Origin: UBA6022 sp035704495
Lineage (GTDB): Bacteria > Patescibacteriota > Saccharimonadia > Saccharimonadales > Saccharimonadaceae
NCBI GenBank assembly: GCA_035704495.1
Contig: DASSWW010000039.1
Coordinates: forward strand, 1-12,833
Length of the DNA stretch: 12,833 bases
Reading direction: 5' to 3'
Shown piece after piece: positions 6,201-12,811 of the stretch (the stretch's first letter is position 1; each line of letters begins with the position of its first letter). The notes under the pieces were generated by a model that made no database searches, was not told where the DNA came from, and saw only the letters and a list, made by a program, of their open reading frames with translations. Position numbers and translations under genes: made by a program.

Positions 6201-7841
6201 CTAAAAGCCCATACCGCCCGGCATAGCACCGGTACTAGCCGGTTCGGGTTCGGGCACCTCGACAACCAATGCGCCCATCGTTGCTGCGGTCGACGCAATC
6301 GAGACGGCATTTTGCACTGCCTGTTTTGTCACGCGCGCTGGATCAATCACGCCGTCTTTTTTGACGTCTACCAAGCCTTTTTCTGGATGGTTAACATTAA
6401 TACCGTAACCCACTTTGCTCGCTTCAACCTGAGCCAGCAAGGCCTCGCTATTCAAGCCAGCGTTTTTAGTAATCTGCAAAAACGGTTGTCTCAATGCGTT
6501 CTTCAAAATCTGGCGGCCCGCACTGACACTATCCGACCCATTAACAGTAATGTCCGCTGCTAAATTGACCAGGGTGACGCCACCACCAGCCACGATACCT
6601 TCGGCAAGGGCTGCTTTGGTAGCAGCAACCGCATCGTCAACCCGAAACTTCTTTTCATCAATTTCAGTCTCGGTCGCGCCACCAACTTTAATGACGGCCA
6701 CTTTACCCGATAATGCGGCGGCACGGTTATTATACTGCTCTTTGTCATATTCACTGGTCGCCGCCTCGGCTTGGGTGGTGATTTGTGCCATTCGCGTTTT
6801 GACATCATTCGGCCGGCCAGCACCCTCGATAATCGTGGTTTCATCTTTGCCGACAATAATTTTTCGGGCAGAACCAACGACATCTAGTCCAACTGTTTCA
6901 AATGTTAACGCCTGATCTTCACTGACGACTGTGGCTCCAGTCAAGGTAGCGATATCTTGTAAAATTTCTTTACGACGATCACCAAAGGATGGTGCTTTGA
7001 CAGCAACAATATTAAAGACGCCCTTTAATTTGTTCAGAACCAACACGTTTAGTGCTTCGCCCTCAACTTCATCGGCAATCAGCACGATGTCTTTTTTGCC
7101 CGCTTGGGCTAGCTTTTCCAGCATTGGCACTAGATCCTGGACGCTGCTAATCTTTTTATCTGTAATGACAACTGCTGGCCGTTCATAAACGGCTTCCTGG
7201 CGAGTTACATTGGTAACAAAATAAGGGCTAGCGAACCCGCGATCTAGGGTAAAACCATCGACCACTTCGGCTTCTAACTCTAATCCTTGACTGGCTTCGA
7301 CCGTCACGACGCCCTCTTTGCCAATTTTTTGAATGACATTTGCAATCAGTCGGCCAATCATTTCGTCGCCGGCGCTAATCGTAGCTACTTCAGCCACTCG
7401 ATCATGTTTGCCTTCGATGCTTTCAGCCAAACCGTCCAGCCTTTTCATGACTTCAGCGCCAGCCGATTCGATTCCTTTTCGTAGTTCTTGGGGATTATAC
7501 CCAGCTGCAACCAGTCGGTTGGCTTCTTTTAAAATACTGTAGGTTAACACAGTAACAGTGGTGGTGCCATCGCCCGCTGCTTTGTTTAAGTTACTGGCGG
7601 CTTGTTTAATCAGCTCGGCCCCAACTTTATAACCTAGGGTTTCATCATCGCGTTCGGGTAAGTCAATACTTTCGGCAACGGCCACGCCGTCATGTGTCAC
7701 CGTTGGTCCACCATAGCCCTTGGCAATCACCACATTATGGCCTTTCGGCCCGTAGGTCACTTTGACTGCGTCATATAATGCTTTCGCCCCGCCCAGTACG
7801 CGAGCGCGTGCATCATCGTCATAAAAAACTTTTTTAGCCAT
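6201..7841 (-). CDS. groEL: Chaperonin GroEL (Hsp60)
   Basis: 546 aa, full-length group I chaperonin, which folds proteins inside a double-ring cage with GroES in an ATP-driven cycle. Visible signatures: TYGPKGHNVVIAKGYGGPT (29-47), the ATP-site GDGTTT (90-95) and a single GGM at the C-terminus (GAMPGGMGF) in place of the longer GGM repeat of many GroELs. The His in THDGVAVA replaces the usual Lys of T-K-DGV. The start at 7841 has an AGGAGG Shine-Dalgarno that overlaps the groES TAG stop, so the two genes are an operon with coupled translation. CIRCE upstream of groES implies heat-shock control by HrcA. The shared bidirectional terminator lies just past its stop. Confidence 0.98.
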   Translation of the reverse strand: MAKKVFYDDDARARVLGGAKALYDAVKVTYGPKGHNVVIAKGYGGPTVTHDGVAVAESIDLPERDDETLGYKVGAELIKQAASNLNKAAGDGTTTVTVLTYSILKEANRLVAAGYNPQELRKGIESAGAEVMKRLDGLAESIEGKHDRVAEVATISAGDEMIGRLIANVIQKIGKEGVVTVEASQGLELEAEVVDGFTLDRGFASPYFVTNVTRQEAVYERPAVVITDKKISSVQDLVPMLEKLAQAGKKDIVLIADEVEGEALNVLVLNKLKGVFNIVAVKAPSFGDRRKEILQDIATLTGATVVSEDQALTFETVGLDVVGSARKIIVGKDETTIIEGAGRPNDVKTRMAQITTQAEAATSEYDKEQYNNRAAALSGKVAVIKVGGATETEIDEKKFRVDDAVAATKAALAEGIVAGGGVTLVNLAADITVNGSDSVSAGRQILKNALRQPFLQITKNAGLNSEALLAQVEASKVGYGINVNHPEKGLVDVKKDGVIDPARVTKQAVQNAVSIASTAATMGALVVEVPEPEPASTGAMPGGMGF

Positions 7842-7853
7842 ACGTTATTCCTC

Positions 7854-8123
7854 CTAAATCGTCGCCAGGACGTCTTCTTCTTTAACGATGAGGTATTCAA
7901 TACCGTTAATTTTTAGTTCTGTCGTGCTCATACCGTATTCTTTATAGACAATTTTGTCGCCAACAAGAATATTTTTTACATCTGGCCCAACAGCCTGTAC
8001 TTCAGCGATAGTCGGTTTTTCTTGGGCAGTTTCGGGCAAATAGATACCACTGGCCGTCCGCGTTTGAGCTGCTTCACGCACCGCAACCACACGATCCGTC
8101 AGAGGTTTGATAGGTGTCGTCAT
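7854..8123 (-). CDS. groES: Co-chaperonin GroES (Hsp10)
   Basis: 89 aa, slightly short for the family (about 95). It forms the heptameric lid on GroEL. Family features are KPLTDRVVAV (6-15), a mobile-loop region about 17-35 (EAAQTRTASGIYLPE) and VGDKIVYKEYG (54-64), which is the GDxVxxxxxxG pattern. The start ATG at 8123 has GGAGG at 8134-8130, 6 nt away. It is the first gene of the groES-groEL operon, 12 bp before groEL, with CIRCE and promoter directly upstream. Confidence 0.97.
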   Translation of the reverse strand: MTTPIKPLTDRVVAVREAAQTRTASGIYLPETAQEKPTIAEVQAVGPDVKNILVGDKIVYKEYGMSTTELKINGIEYLIVKEEDVLATI

Positions 8124-8155
8124 AGTCTTCCTCCGTAGGTTAGTTTGATAATCTT

Positions 8156-8161
8156 ATTATA
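8156..8161 (-). promoter_or_regulatory. -10 box (TATAAT) of the groES-groEL promoter
   Basis: A perfect minus-strand TATAAT about 33 bp before the groES start, giving a short leader with the Shine-Dalgarno. The -35 region at 17 bp falls inside the CIRCE spacer and does not match TTGACA well, so the operator covers the polymerase contact site. Confidence 0.6.
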
Positions 8162-8168
8162 CAATATA

Positions 8169-8195
8169 ATAGCACTCAGATGGTAAGAGTGCTAA
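8169..8195. promoter_or_regulatory. CIRCE operator (HrcA-binding site)
   Basis: The sequence is ATAGCACTC, nine bases, GAGTGCTAA, matching the consensus TTAGCACTC-N9-GAGTGCTAA at 17 of 18 arm positions. It sits just upstream of the groES -10. HrcA binds CIRCE and represses chaperonin genes until heat shock; hrcA itself is not in the window. Confidence 0.95.
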
Positions 8196-8216
8196 ATTAC
8201 TATTTTTATCTGACAA

Positions 8217-8657
8217 TTACGCAGTCGTTGCTAGATTGCCTTTAACCGCTGCCGGAACAAAGTTGCCTGCTTCCACCAACACCGCAATATCGCCCAGGCC
8301 ACTTTCGCTATCAATCAGCTTGCCTTCTTCGCGGTACAGTTCGATGGTTACTTCGTCGGCCATTGTGTCGTGACTTACTAGCACGCCGCCCGAATATCCT
8401 TCGTGAATAATTGCTTCTGTTAAAACGATTTTGTCGCCTTCGCCTAAATCGACCACGCTGCGTCCCTGCAAGCGTAGTCCCTCGATGATAGCGTTCACTA
8501 ACTGTTGGTTTGCCGTACCATATTTGCTAATAACAACACTGCCAGCCGTCGGCAACCAATCCGCCAGTGCTTTACCGATATCCCAGGCGGTGGCCACGGT
8601 CAAATCCGTTCCAACGACCCCCCGAATATCCATTCCTTTAAATATATTCGAATTCAT
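8217..8657 (-). CDS. Stand-alone phosphohexomutase domain-I-like protein
   Basis: 146 aa. It resembles only the first domain of phosphomannomutase/phosphoglucomutase: IFKGMDIRGVVGTDLT (5-20, compare IFKAYDIRG in the family), a helix and strand about 22-45, GLRLQGRSVVDLGEG (60-74), and GGVLVSHDTMADEVTIELY (90-108) at the place of the active-site loop TASHNP. The Ser-His pair is kept (95-96) but Asn-Pro has become Asp-Thr. Full enzymes have four domains and about 450 aa, so catalysis is doubtful; it could be a regulatory or sugar-phosphate-binding remnant, or an ancient truncation. The start at 8657 is chosen because a TATACT -10 lies 8 nt before it and the family motif begins soon after; an in-frame ATG at 8675 lies upstream of that -10. 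It lies upstream of the chaperonin operon on the same strand. Confidence 0.65.
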   Translation of the reverse strand: MNSNIFKGMDIRGVVGTDLTVATAWDIGKALADWLPTAGSVVISKYGTANQQLVNAIIEGLRLQGRSVVDLGEGDKIVLTEAIIHEGYSGGVLVSHDTMADEVTIELYREEGKLIDSESGLGDIAVLVEAGNFVPAAVKGNLATTA

Positions 8658-8665
8658 TACTGTAT

Positions 8666-8671
8666 AGTATA
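8666..8671 (-). promoter_or_regulatory. Extended -10 (TATACT) for a leaderless transcript
   Basis: Minus-strand TG-A-TATACT ends 8 nt before the ATG at 8657. No Shine-Dalgarno is present, so the mRNA probably begins at the start codon. Confidence 0.45.
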
Positions 8672-8685
8672 TCATTGTATTTCCA

Positions 8686-8714
8686 TTGACTTTATACGTT
8701 TTTTATGATAGTGT
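8686..8714 (+). promoter_or_regulatory. Promoter of the 294-aa protein gene
   Basis: -35 TTGACT (8686-8691), a 17-bp spacer, and -10 TAGTGT (8709-8714) with an extended TG at 8706-8707. Transcription would start near 8721, about 25 nt before the ATG at 8746. It is divergent from the phosphohexomutase-like gene. Confidence 0.5.
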
Positions 8715-8745
8715 AGGTACAATAACAACAGAAGAGAAACACGGT

Positions 8746-9630
8746 ATGAACGAAAAAAAATCACCATTTCCATCCGAGCCGCGACAAGTCAAAGATTATA
8801 TTGTCAACCTGACTCGAACAGACGAATACCTTGACGCGCAACAAGAAATGCGTCAACAGTATGGTGAGCAAATCAAAACTGCTAGCCCCGAAGCTAAACG
8901 ATCACTTACTCGTTTAGCACTACAAGGCAGCATTGCCAAAACAGCCGAAAAAGTTAACCAGCAACCTGAACGACACGATAATGTTGACGTCAGCCCCATA
9001 TATAACGATATCCTTGGCGCCCTTCCCGACCTTAACGAGGGTTTGACGAATCTAGAAAATAAAACAGGTAATCCCAAAGATAATAAGCGAAAAATTATCC
9101 CTTTTAACCACAAAGTCAAAAAACTCATTAACCACTACCCGTCGGTTTCGCCAAACCAACTAGAACACATGATACAAAATACCGCACTCGTTGCGCACTA
9201 TGATTCATCACTGGCCGACAAAATTAACAAACACATCATTCCTGGTATGAAACACGAATTGGCCCACGAATCAAACGTCTACTTTTTACCTGGTCAGCCA
9301 GAGGTAATTGATACAACCGTCGAAGACGAATTGAACGGCATTGATTATAGACTTCAATTTAAAAATGGTATTGAAATCACCGAAGATGTTAAAAAATCAG
9401 AAGAAGCAGCCATCCGCGCTCAACAAGAACGAGATGATTGGCGAGAGCGTAACCATATTACCACCCCCGACACGCACATAATAATACATTCCGGCTACAC
9501 CAAAGATGATTTCATCCCGAACAAAATTGGCCGCGTTACCGAAGAAGCGCGCCAGCGCGAACAGCCACGTATCGATGCAGCCATTCGACAAAAGTACGCC
9601 GAGCTCCGTCAGGCACGCGTTAGCGCTTGA
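8746..9630 (+). CDS. Uncharacterised protein with a possible PD-(D/E)XK-like segment
   Basis: 294 aa, family not recognised. It is strongly charged and mostly helical, without signal peptide or membrane helices. Residues about 184-226 read HELAHESNVYFLPG, then EDELNGIDYRLQFKNG, then ITEDVKKSEEAA. A Glu-bearing helix, a GxD strand and a DxK strand followed by a helix is the order seen in PD-(D/E)XK nuclease folds, but this is pattern reading only. The C-terminal 40 residues (about 254-294) are Arg/Glu/Gln-rich and look like a helix or short coiled coil. Start: the ATG at 8746 follows the promoter, while upstream in-frame codons reach back to TTG inside the -35 box and are rejected. The Shine-Dalgarno is weak. 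The TGA stop overlaps the -35 of the next gene. Confidence 0.75.
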   Translation: MNEKKSPFPSEPRQVKDYIVNLTRTDEYLDAQQEMRQQYGEQIKTASPEAKRSLTRLALQGSIAKTAEKVNQQPERHDNVDVSPIYNDILGALPDLNEGLTNLENKTGNPKDNKRKIIPFNHKVKKLINHYPSVSPNQLEHMIQNTALVAHYDSSLADKINKHIIPGMKHELAHESNVYFLPGQPEVIDTTVEDELNGIDYRLQFKNGIEITEDVKKSEEAAIRAQQERDDWRERNHITTPDTHIIIHSGYTKDDFIPNKIGRVTEEARQREQPRIDAAIRQKYAELRQARVSA

Positions 9631-9654
9631 CTTATACAACAATTATAGTATGAT
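9627..9654 (+). promoter_or_regulatory. Promoter of the 86-aa protein gene
   Basis: -35 TTGACT (9627-9632), a 16-bp spacer, and -10 TATGAT (9649-9654). The -35 overlaps the stop codon of the preceding gene. Transcription should start near 9661, leaving a 30-nt leader with the strong Shine-Dalgarno AAGGAGGTG (9677-9685). Confidence 0.6.
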
Positions 9655-9690
9655 GGTATAAGTGCCAAGCCCACTTAAGGAGGTGTAGGC

Positions 9691-9951
9691 ATGGGTGTGT
9701 TCGTTATCACGAACCATCGTTTTACGGACGCATTCCGTGAAACACTTATTGAAAAGACGCTCAATGCGTCACCAATACCTCTCGAGGGCGAACAGCTTCT
9801 TCCAGACGGTCGCGTCGACAAAAAGGTTTTCAACGTATACAGCGAAAGCGTAAATATGTTTGATGGCTACTTTTTTTGTACAGGCCATTTCGGAGATAAA
9901 GTTTTTCGTTTGGAAGAGGAAATGGGTACGCTCTATCTGAGCGTTACCTAA
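9691..9951 (+). CDS. Small hypothetical protein, own promoter and terminator
   Basis: 86 aa, family not recognised. The sequence (MGVFVITNHRFTDAFRETLI at the start, FFCTGHFGDKVFRLEEEMGT near the end) predicts a small mixed alpha/beta soluble domain without signal peptide or membrane helix. It has a near-perfect Shine-Dalgarno AAGGAGGTG, the strongest in the window, a separate sigma70-type promoter and an intrinsic terminator directly after the stop. It is thus a compact one-gene transcription unit with efficient translation. That strongly initiated layout differs from the leaderless genes on both sides and could mean recent acquisition, but neighbours give no functional clue. Confidence 0.75.
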   Translation: MGVFVITNHRFTDAFRETLIEKTLNASPIPLEGEQLLPDGRVDKKVFNVYSESVNMFDGYFFCTGHFGDKVFRLEEEMGTLYLSVT

Positions 9952-9952
9952 A

Positions 9953-9989
9953 AGGCCTAGTTGGCGCATTGTCGACTAGGCCTCTTTTC
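9953..9989 (+). terminator. Intrinsic terminator of the 86-aa gene
   Basis: An 11-bp stem AGGCCTAGTTG (9953-9963) pairs with CGACTAGGCCT (9973-9983, one G-U) around a 9-nt loop, followed by CTTTTC. It begins 1 nt after the stop codon. The upstream run of A makes weak activity on the minus strand possible. Confidence 0.85.
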
Positions 9990-9991
9990 AT

Positions 9992-10020
9992 GTCACATCC
10001 CTCTGTTTTTCGGGTACAAT
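9992..10020 (+). promoter_or_regulatory. Promoter of the FemAB-type gene, leaderless
   Basis: -35 GTCACA (9992-9997), a 17-bp spacer, and -10 TACAAT (10015-10020). The -10 ends 7 nt before the ATG at 10028 and no Shine-Dalgarno exists, so the mRNA likely begins at the start codon. Confidence 0.55.
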
Positions 10021-10027
10021 AGACCTA

Positions 10028-11068
10028 ATGACTATTCGTTTTGCTACTGATCAAGAAATCGCCACCTGGAATGAGTTGATTTTATCAAATTCTGATGGCG
10101 GTAATGTGTTTCAGGGCTATGAATTTGCACAGCAAAAACAGCTGGGCGGCTGGACACCGCGCTATATTATAGCCGGTCAACTGGCAATTACCGTATTAGA
10201 AAAATCAGTGTTTGGTATTGGTAAGCTGTGGTATTTGCCCAAAGCACCAGGGGTAACATCGACGCGCGCACTTGACCCACTATTGTCTGAGCTAGCTACA
10301 TTCAGTCAAAAATATGGGGTCTTTGCGATAAAAATAGAGCCCGAATTGCTTGATTCTAACGAAACACGAGCTGATTTATTAAAGCTACATTTACACAAAG
10401 TGACACCCATTCAACCCAACTTCTCCACCGTGACACTGGATATTTCGGATGATTTAGACAGCGTTATGGCGCGGCTTAACCAAAAAGGCCGCCATGCTAT
10501 CAAACGCGCCGAACGCGACGGCGTCACGACGGCATTGGTTGATGCCACTGACGAAAACTGCCAGATTATGTATGATTTACTAGCAAAAACCGCCGCAGGC
10601 TCGTTTCGGATTCGCAATTATCATTACTATAAAACTTTTTGGCAGCGCTACAGCACGGCCGGTTTGGGCCAGTTGTTTTTTGCCTACGTCGACGGTCAAA
10701 TTGTCGCTGGTGCCTATGCCGTGGTGTTTGGCGACAAAAGCACCTACAAAGATGGCGCGTCTATCCGCGCCCGCACAGTGTACGGTGCCAGCCACTTATT
10801 ACAATGGCGCGTCATCGAATGGGCAAAATCAAACGGCGCAACTATCCATGATTTTTGCGGTTCACCGCCTGCCAGCGAAATCAAAAACCCCGATCACCCC
10901 CATTACGGCATTGGCCGATTTAAAACCAGTTTCAACAAAGACGTCACCGATTATGTCGGCGCCTGGGATTTAGTCATCAAACCAACCCATTATAAAATAT
11001 GGTCGCAATGGGGTGAACGAATCGTAGTGCGGTTGCATAATATGCGACATCACGAAAATTGGTATTAG
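10028..11068 (+). CDS. FemAB-type peptidoglycan bridge aminoacyltransferase
   Basis: 346 aa, normal for the FemX/FemA/FemB family. These enzymes use aminoacyl-tRNA to add amino acids to the peptide stem of lipid II or peptidoglycan, on the inner face of the membrane. It has the double GNAT-like fold: N-terminal substrate half with LNQKGRHAIKRAERDGV (130-146), then YVDGQIVAGAYAVVFGDKSTY (210-230), GASIRARTVYGASHLLQW (233-250), and the hallmark HDFCGSPP (264-271) before HPHYGIGRFKTSF (281-293). No coiled-coil arm is visible, which is more like FemX than FemA/B. The added residue cannot be predicted. Its promoter gives a leaderless mRNA. It converges on the MurE-like gene, with structured element copy B between them. 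Confidence 0.88.
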   Translation: MTIRFATDQEIATWNELILSNSDGGNVFQGYEFAQQKQLGGWTPRYIIAGQLAITVLEKSVFGIGKLWYLPKAPGVTSTRALDPLLSELATFSQKYGVFAIKIEPELLDSNETRADLLKLHLHKVTPIQPNFSTVTLDISDDLDSVMARLNQKGRHAIKRAERDGVTTALVDATDENCQIMYDLLAKTAAGSFRIRNYHYYKTFWQRYSTAGLGQLFFAYVDGQIVAGAYAVVFGDKSTYKDGASIRARTVYGASHLLQWRVIEWAKSNGATIHDFCGSPPASEIKNPDHPHYGIGRFKTSFNKDVTDYVGAWDLVIKPTHYKIWSQWGERIVVRLHNMRHHENWY

Positions 11069-11087
11069 ATTGTAACCAGATAATCTC

Positions 11088-11501
11088 AATCCTTTCCTTG
11101 CCAGGAAACGGGCCTTTTACTCTTTTGGCAGCAAAAGAGTAGTAAAACTGCTGGTTGGCTTCACTTAGCCGGGGTACTTTCGTGCTAAAAGGAGGGCACT
11201 GCGGAACAGCCTTTGGCTGGTCATTTTTTATTTCTTTAGTTGTCTTAAAATGACACGTCCTCGTGCATTACTCCTCCTTTAAGCACGAAAGTCCCTCGGA
11301 GCGTTGCAGATAACCAGGCTCGAATCGCGGATATGCGACAATAATCGAAAATACACATCAGCTTTGAAGCCGCGCTAGCGGCAGCTCGACCGCTGCGAGT
11401 CATAAAACATCTGCAGCCCTGGTGCGACAAGGCGCCGGAGCCCTTGTTCGAACATGGCGCGAAGCCGTTTTGTGACTGGAGTGGGTGAGGTGGCGGATGA
11501 G
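11088..11501 (+). ncRNA. Large structured repeat element, copy B (putative ncRNA)
   Basis: Homologue of the element at 4044-4500, in the same orientation and again between convergent genes. The first 212 nt (11088-11299) align with copy A without a single gap. Block 11088-11165 is almost identical, while the long-range helix 11169-11195 with 11273-11299 has 25 of 27 pairs in mostly different sequence. Hairpin GTCATTTT/AAAATGAC (11220-11227, 11247-11254) again has a 19-nt loop. The CAC/GTG stem (11197-11199, 11263-11265) replaces CGC/GCG. Helix 11303-11311 with 11409-11417 is kept, with its G-U at a different pair. The variable branch has TCGC/GCGA (11325-11328, 11335-11338) plus GCCGC/GCGGC, absent from copy A. 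Stem ACAAGG/CCTTGT (11427-11432, 11442-11447) is conserved. Function, ends and promoter are unknown. Confidence 0.65.
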
Positions 11502-11512
11502 TTGAAAACAAT

Positions 11513-12799
11513 CTACTTCTTTACCAACTCGCGCACCACGTCACCATCATTCCACGGCAATCGTTCCCCATTCACGATACGGTATTGTTCATGGCCCATA
11601 CCAGTGATCAAAATCGTATCGCCTTTTGTAGCGATAGCTAGGGCTTTTTCGATTGCATCACGACGGTCGGCAATTTCGGTCAGTTTGGCATTAGCGCCAG
11701 CGGCTTCGATGCCAGCACGAACTTGATCGCGGATTTCTTGAGGGTCTTCGTTATAGCTTTCTTCGTCGGTCAAAATAATCCGGTCAGCTAGCCGGGCGGC
11801 AATTTCGCCCATAATTGGCCGTTTAGTTTTATCGCGGTCACCTGTTGCACCAAACACCAAAATCGTCCGATTTTTTGTCACTTCTTTGGCAGCCTGCAAC
11901 AACTTTTCCAGCGCGTCGGGTGTATGAGCGTAATCGACAATTACATCATATTCTAGCCCTTCGACGACTCGTTCAAATCGCCCAGGTACGCCCTCTAAAT
12001 TCGCCACACCTTCGATAATGTCTTTTAATTTGACGCCTAACAAATACGTTGTCGCGGCGGCGGCGGTCATATTGTACACATTAAATTTGCCGGGAAGCGC
12101 GGTTGCTAAATCAAGTTTGGTTTGGTGGTCAATCACCACTGTGGCTTCGCTTCCCTTTTTGTACGCAACGATTTTTTCAATCTTGGCTTCGGCTTCGTCG
12201 TGCATACCATAGGTAATTTTGTGCGCGCCAGCCGGATATTTGTCAAAATATTCAAACCAGTCATCGTCGCGGTTCAGCACAACAAATCGTGGGCTATTGG
12301 CAAACAGTTTGCACTTGGCCGCCGCGTATTGTTCCATGGTTTTGTGATAATCCAAATGATCCTGGGTCAGGTTGGTCATCACCGCCACTTCGATTGGTAC
12401 GGTGGCAAGTTTGTGCTGCTGCAGGGCATGGCTGGTGATTTCTAGCACTACATAATCAACCTTGGCGTTTTTGGCATCGCGAAAGAACTCTTGCATGCGC
12501 CGAGTGCTAGCGACCGTAGCGTTCAAATCGTTCAGCTGCGTGTCGCCCGCCACCTCGATCAGCGCCGTACTAAACATCGCGGTTTTATAGCCCGCCTCTT
12601 TTAAAATCTCGTTAATGTAATTAACCGTCGTAGTTTTGCCATTCGTGCCTGTCACGGCAATCACCTTTAGTGTCCTAGCTGGGTTACCATAACGCGCACT
12701 CATCAATTCAACCCGACCCCGTCGATACACCTCTTCAATGCCATGAACGACTTCACCCGGTAACGCTTTTCGTATCCCCTCAACTAACTTCTGCTTCAT
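11513..12799 (-). CDS. murE: MurE-like Mur ligase lacking the N-terminal domain
   Basis: 428 aa. Mur ligases add amino acids to UDP-MurNAc-peptide with ATP; this one is closest to MurE, the third-residue ligase. Motifs: P-loop TGTNGKTT (50-57), EITSHAL (120-126), TNLTQDHLDYH (142-152), AAKCKLF (160-166) with the probable carbamylated Lys, VPGRFE (271-276), DYAHTPDAL (289-297), GATGDRDKTKRP (318-329), and GMGHEQY (400-406). Typical MurE has about 490-500 aa; the roughly 100-residue N-terminal UDP-MurNAc-binding domain is reduced to about 45 residues. The specificity loop normally reading DNPR (meso-DAP enzymes) is DEESYNEDP here (345-353), so the added amino acid is not predictable. TAGAAT ends 6 nt before the ATG, so the mRNA is probably leaderless. 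Confidence 0.85.
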   Translation of the reverse strand: MKQKLVEGIRKALPGEVVHGIEEVYRRGRVELMSARYGNPARTLKVIAVTGTNGKTTTVNYINEILKEAGYKTAMFSTALIEVAGDTQLNDLNATVASTRRMQEFFRDAKNAKVDYVVLEITSHALQQHKLATVPIEVAVMTNLTQDHLDYHKTMEQYAAAKCKLFANSPRFVVLNRDDDWFEYFDKYPAGAHKITYGMHDEAEAKIEKIVAYKKGSEATVVIDHQTKLDLATALPGKFNVYNMTAAAATTYLLGVKLKDIIEGVANLEGVPGRFERVVEGLEYDVIVDYAHTPDALEKLLQAAKEVTKNRTILVFGATGDRDKTKRPIMGEIAARLADRIILTDEESYNEDPQEIRDQVRAGIEAAGANAKLTEIADRRDAIEKALAIATKGDTILITGMGHEQYRIVNGERLPWNDGDVVRELVKK

Positions 12800-12805
12800 A
12801 CCTTT

Positions 12806-12811
12806 ATTCTA
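12806..12811 (-). promoter_or_regulatory. Extended -10 (TAGAAT) of the MurE-like gene
   Basis: Minus-strand TG-T-TAGAAT ends 6 nt before the ATG at 12799. The -35 position would straddle the window edge and cannot be judged. Confidence 0.45.

Noticed and set aside
8156..8195. CRISPR or short tandem repeats
   Set aside because: The only short repeat here is the CIRCE inverted repeat; no direct-repeat/spacer arrays were seen in the window.
8658..8675. Longer start of the phosphohexomutase-like protein
   Set aside because: The six extra codons overlap the TATACT -10 box and precede the point where the family similarity begins.
8686..8745. TTG-initiated extension of the 294-aa protein
   Set aside because: The TTG is part of the -35 box and the extension spans the promoter.
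11245..11511. 88-codon minus-strand reading frame over copy B
   Set aside because: Not matched by an open frame in the corresponding part of copy A, Cys/Ser/Ala-rich composition typical of noise, and no ribosome site.
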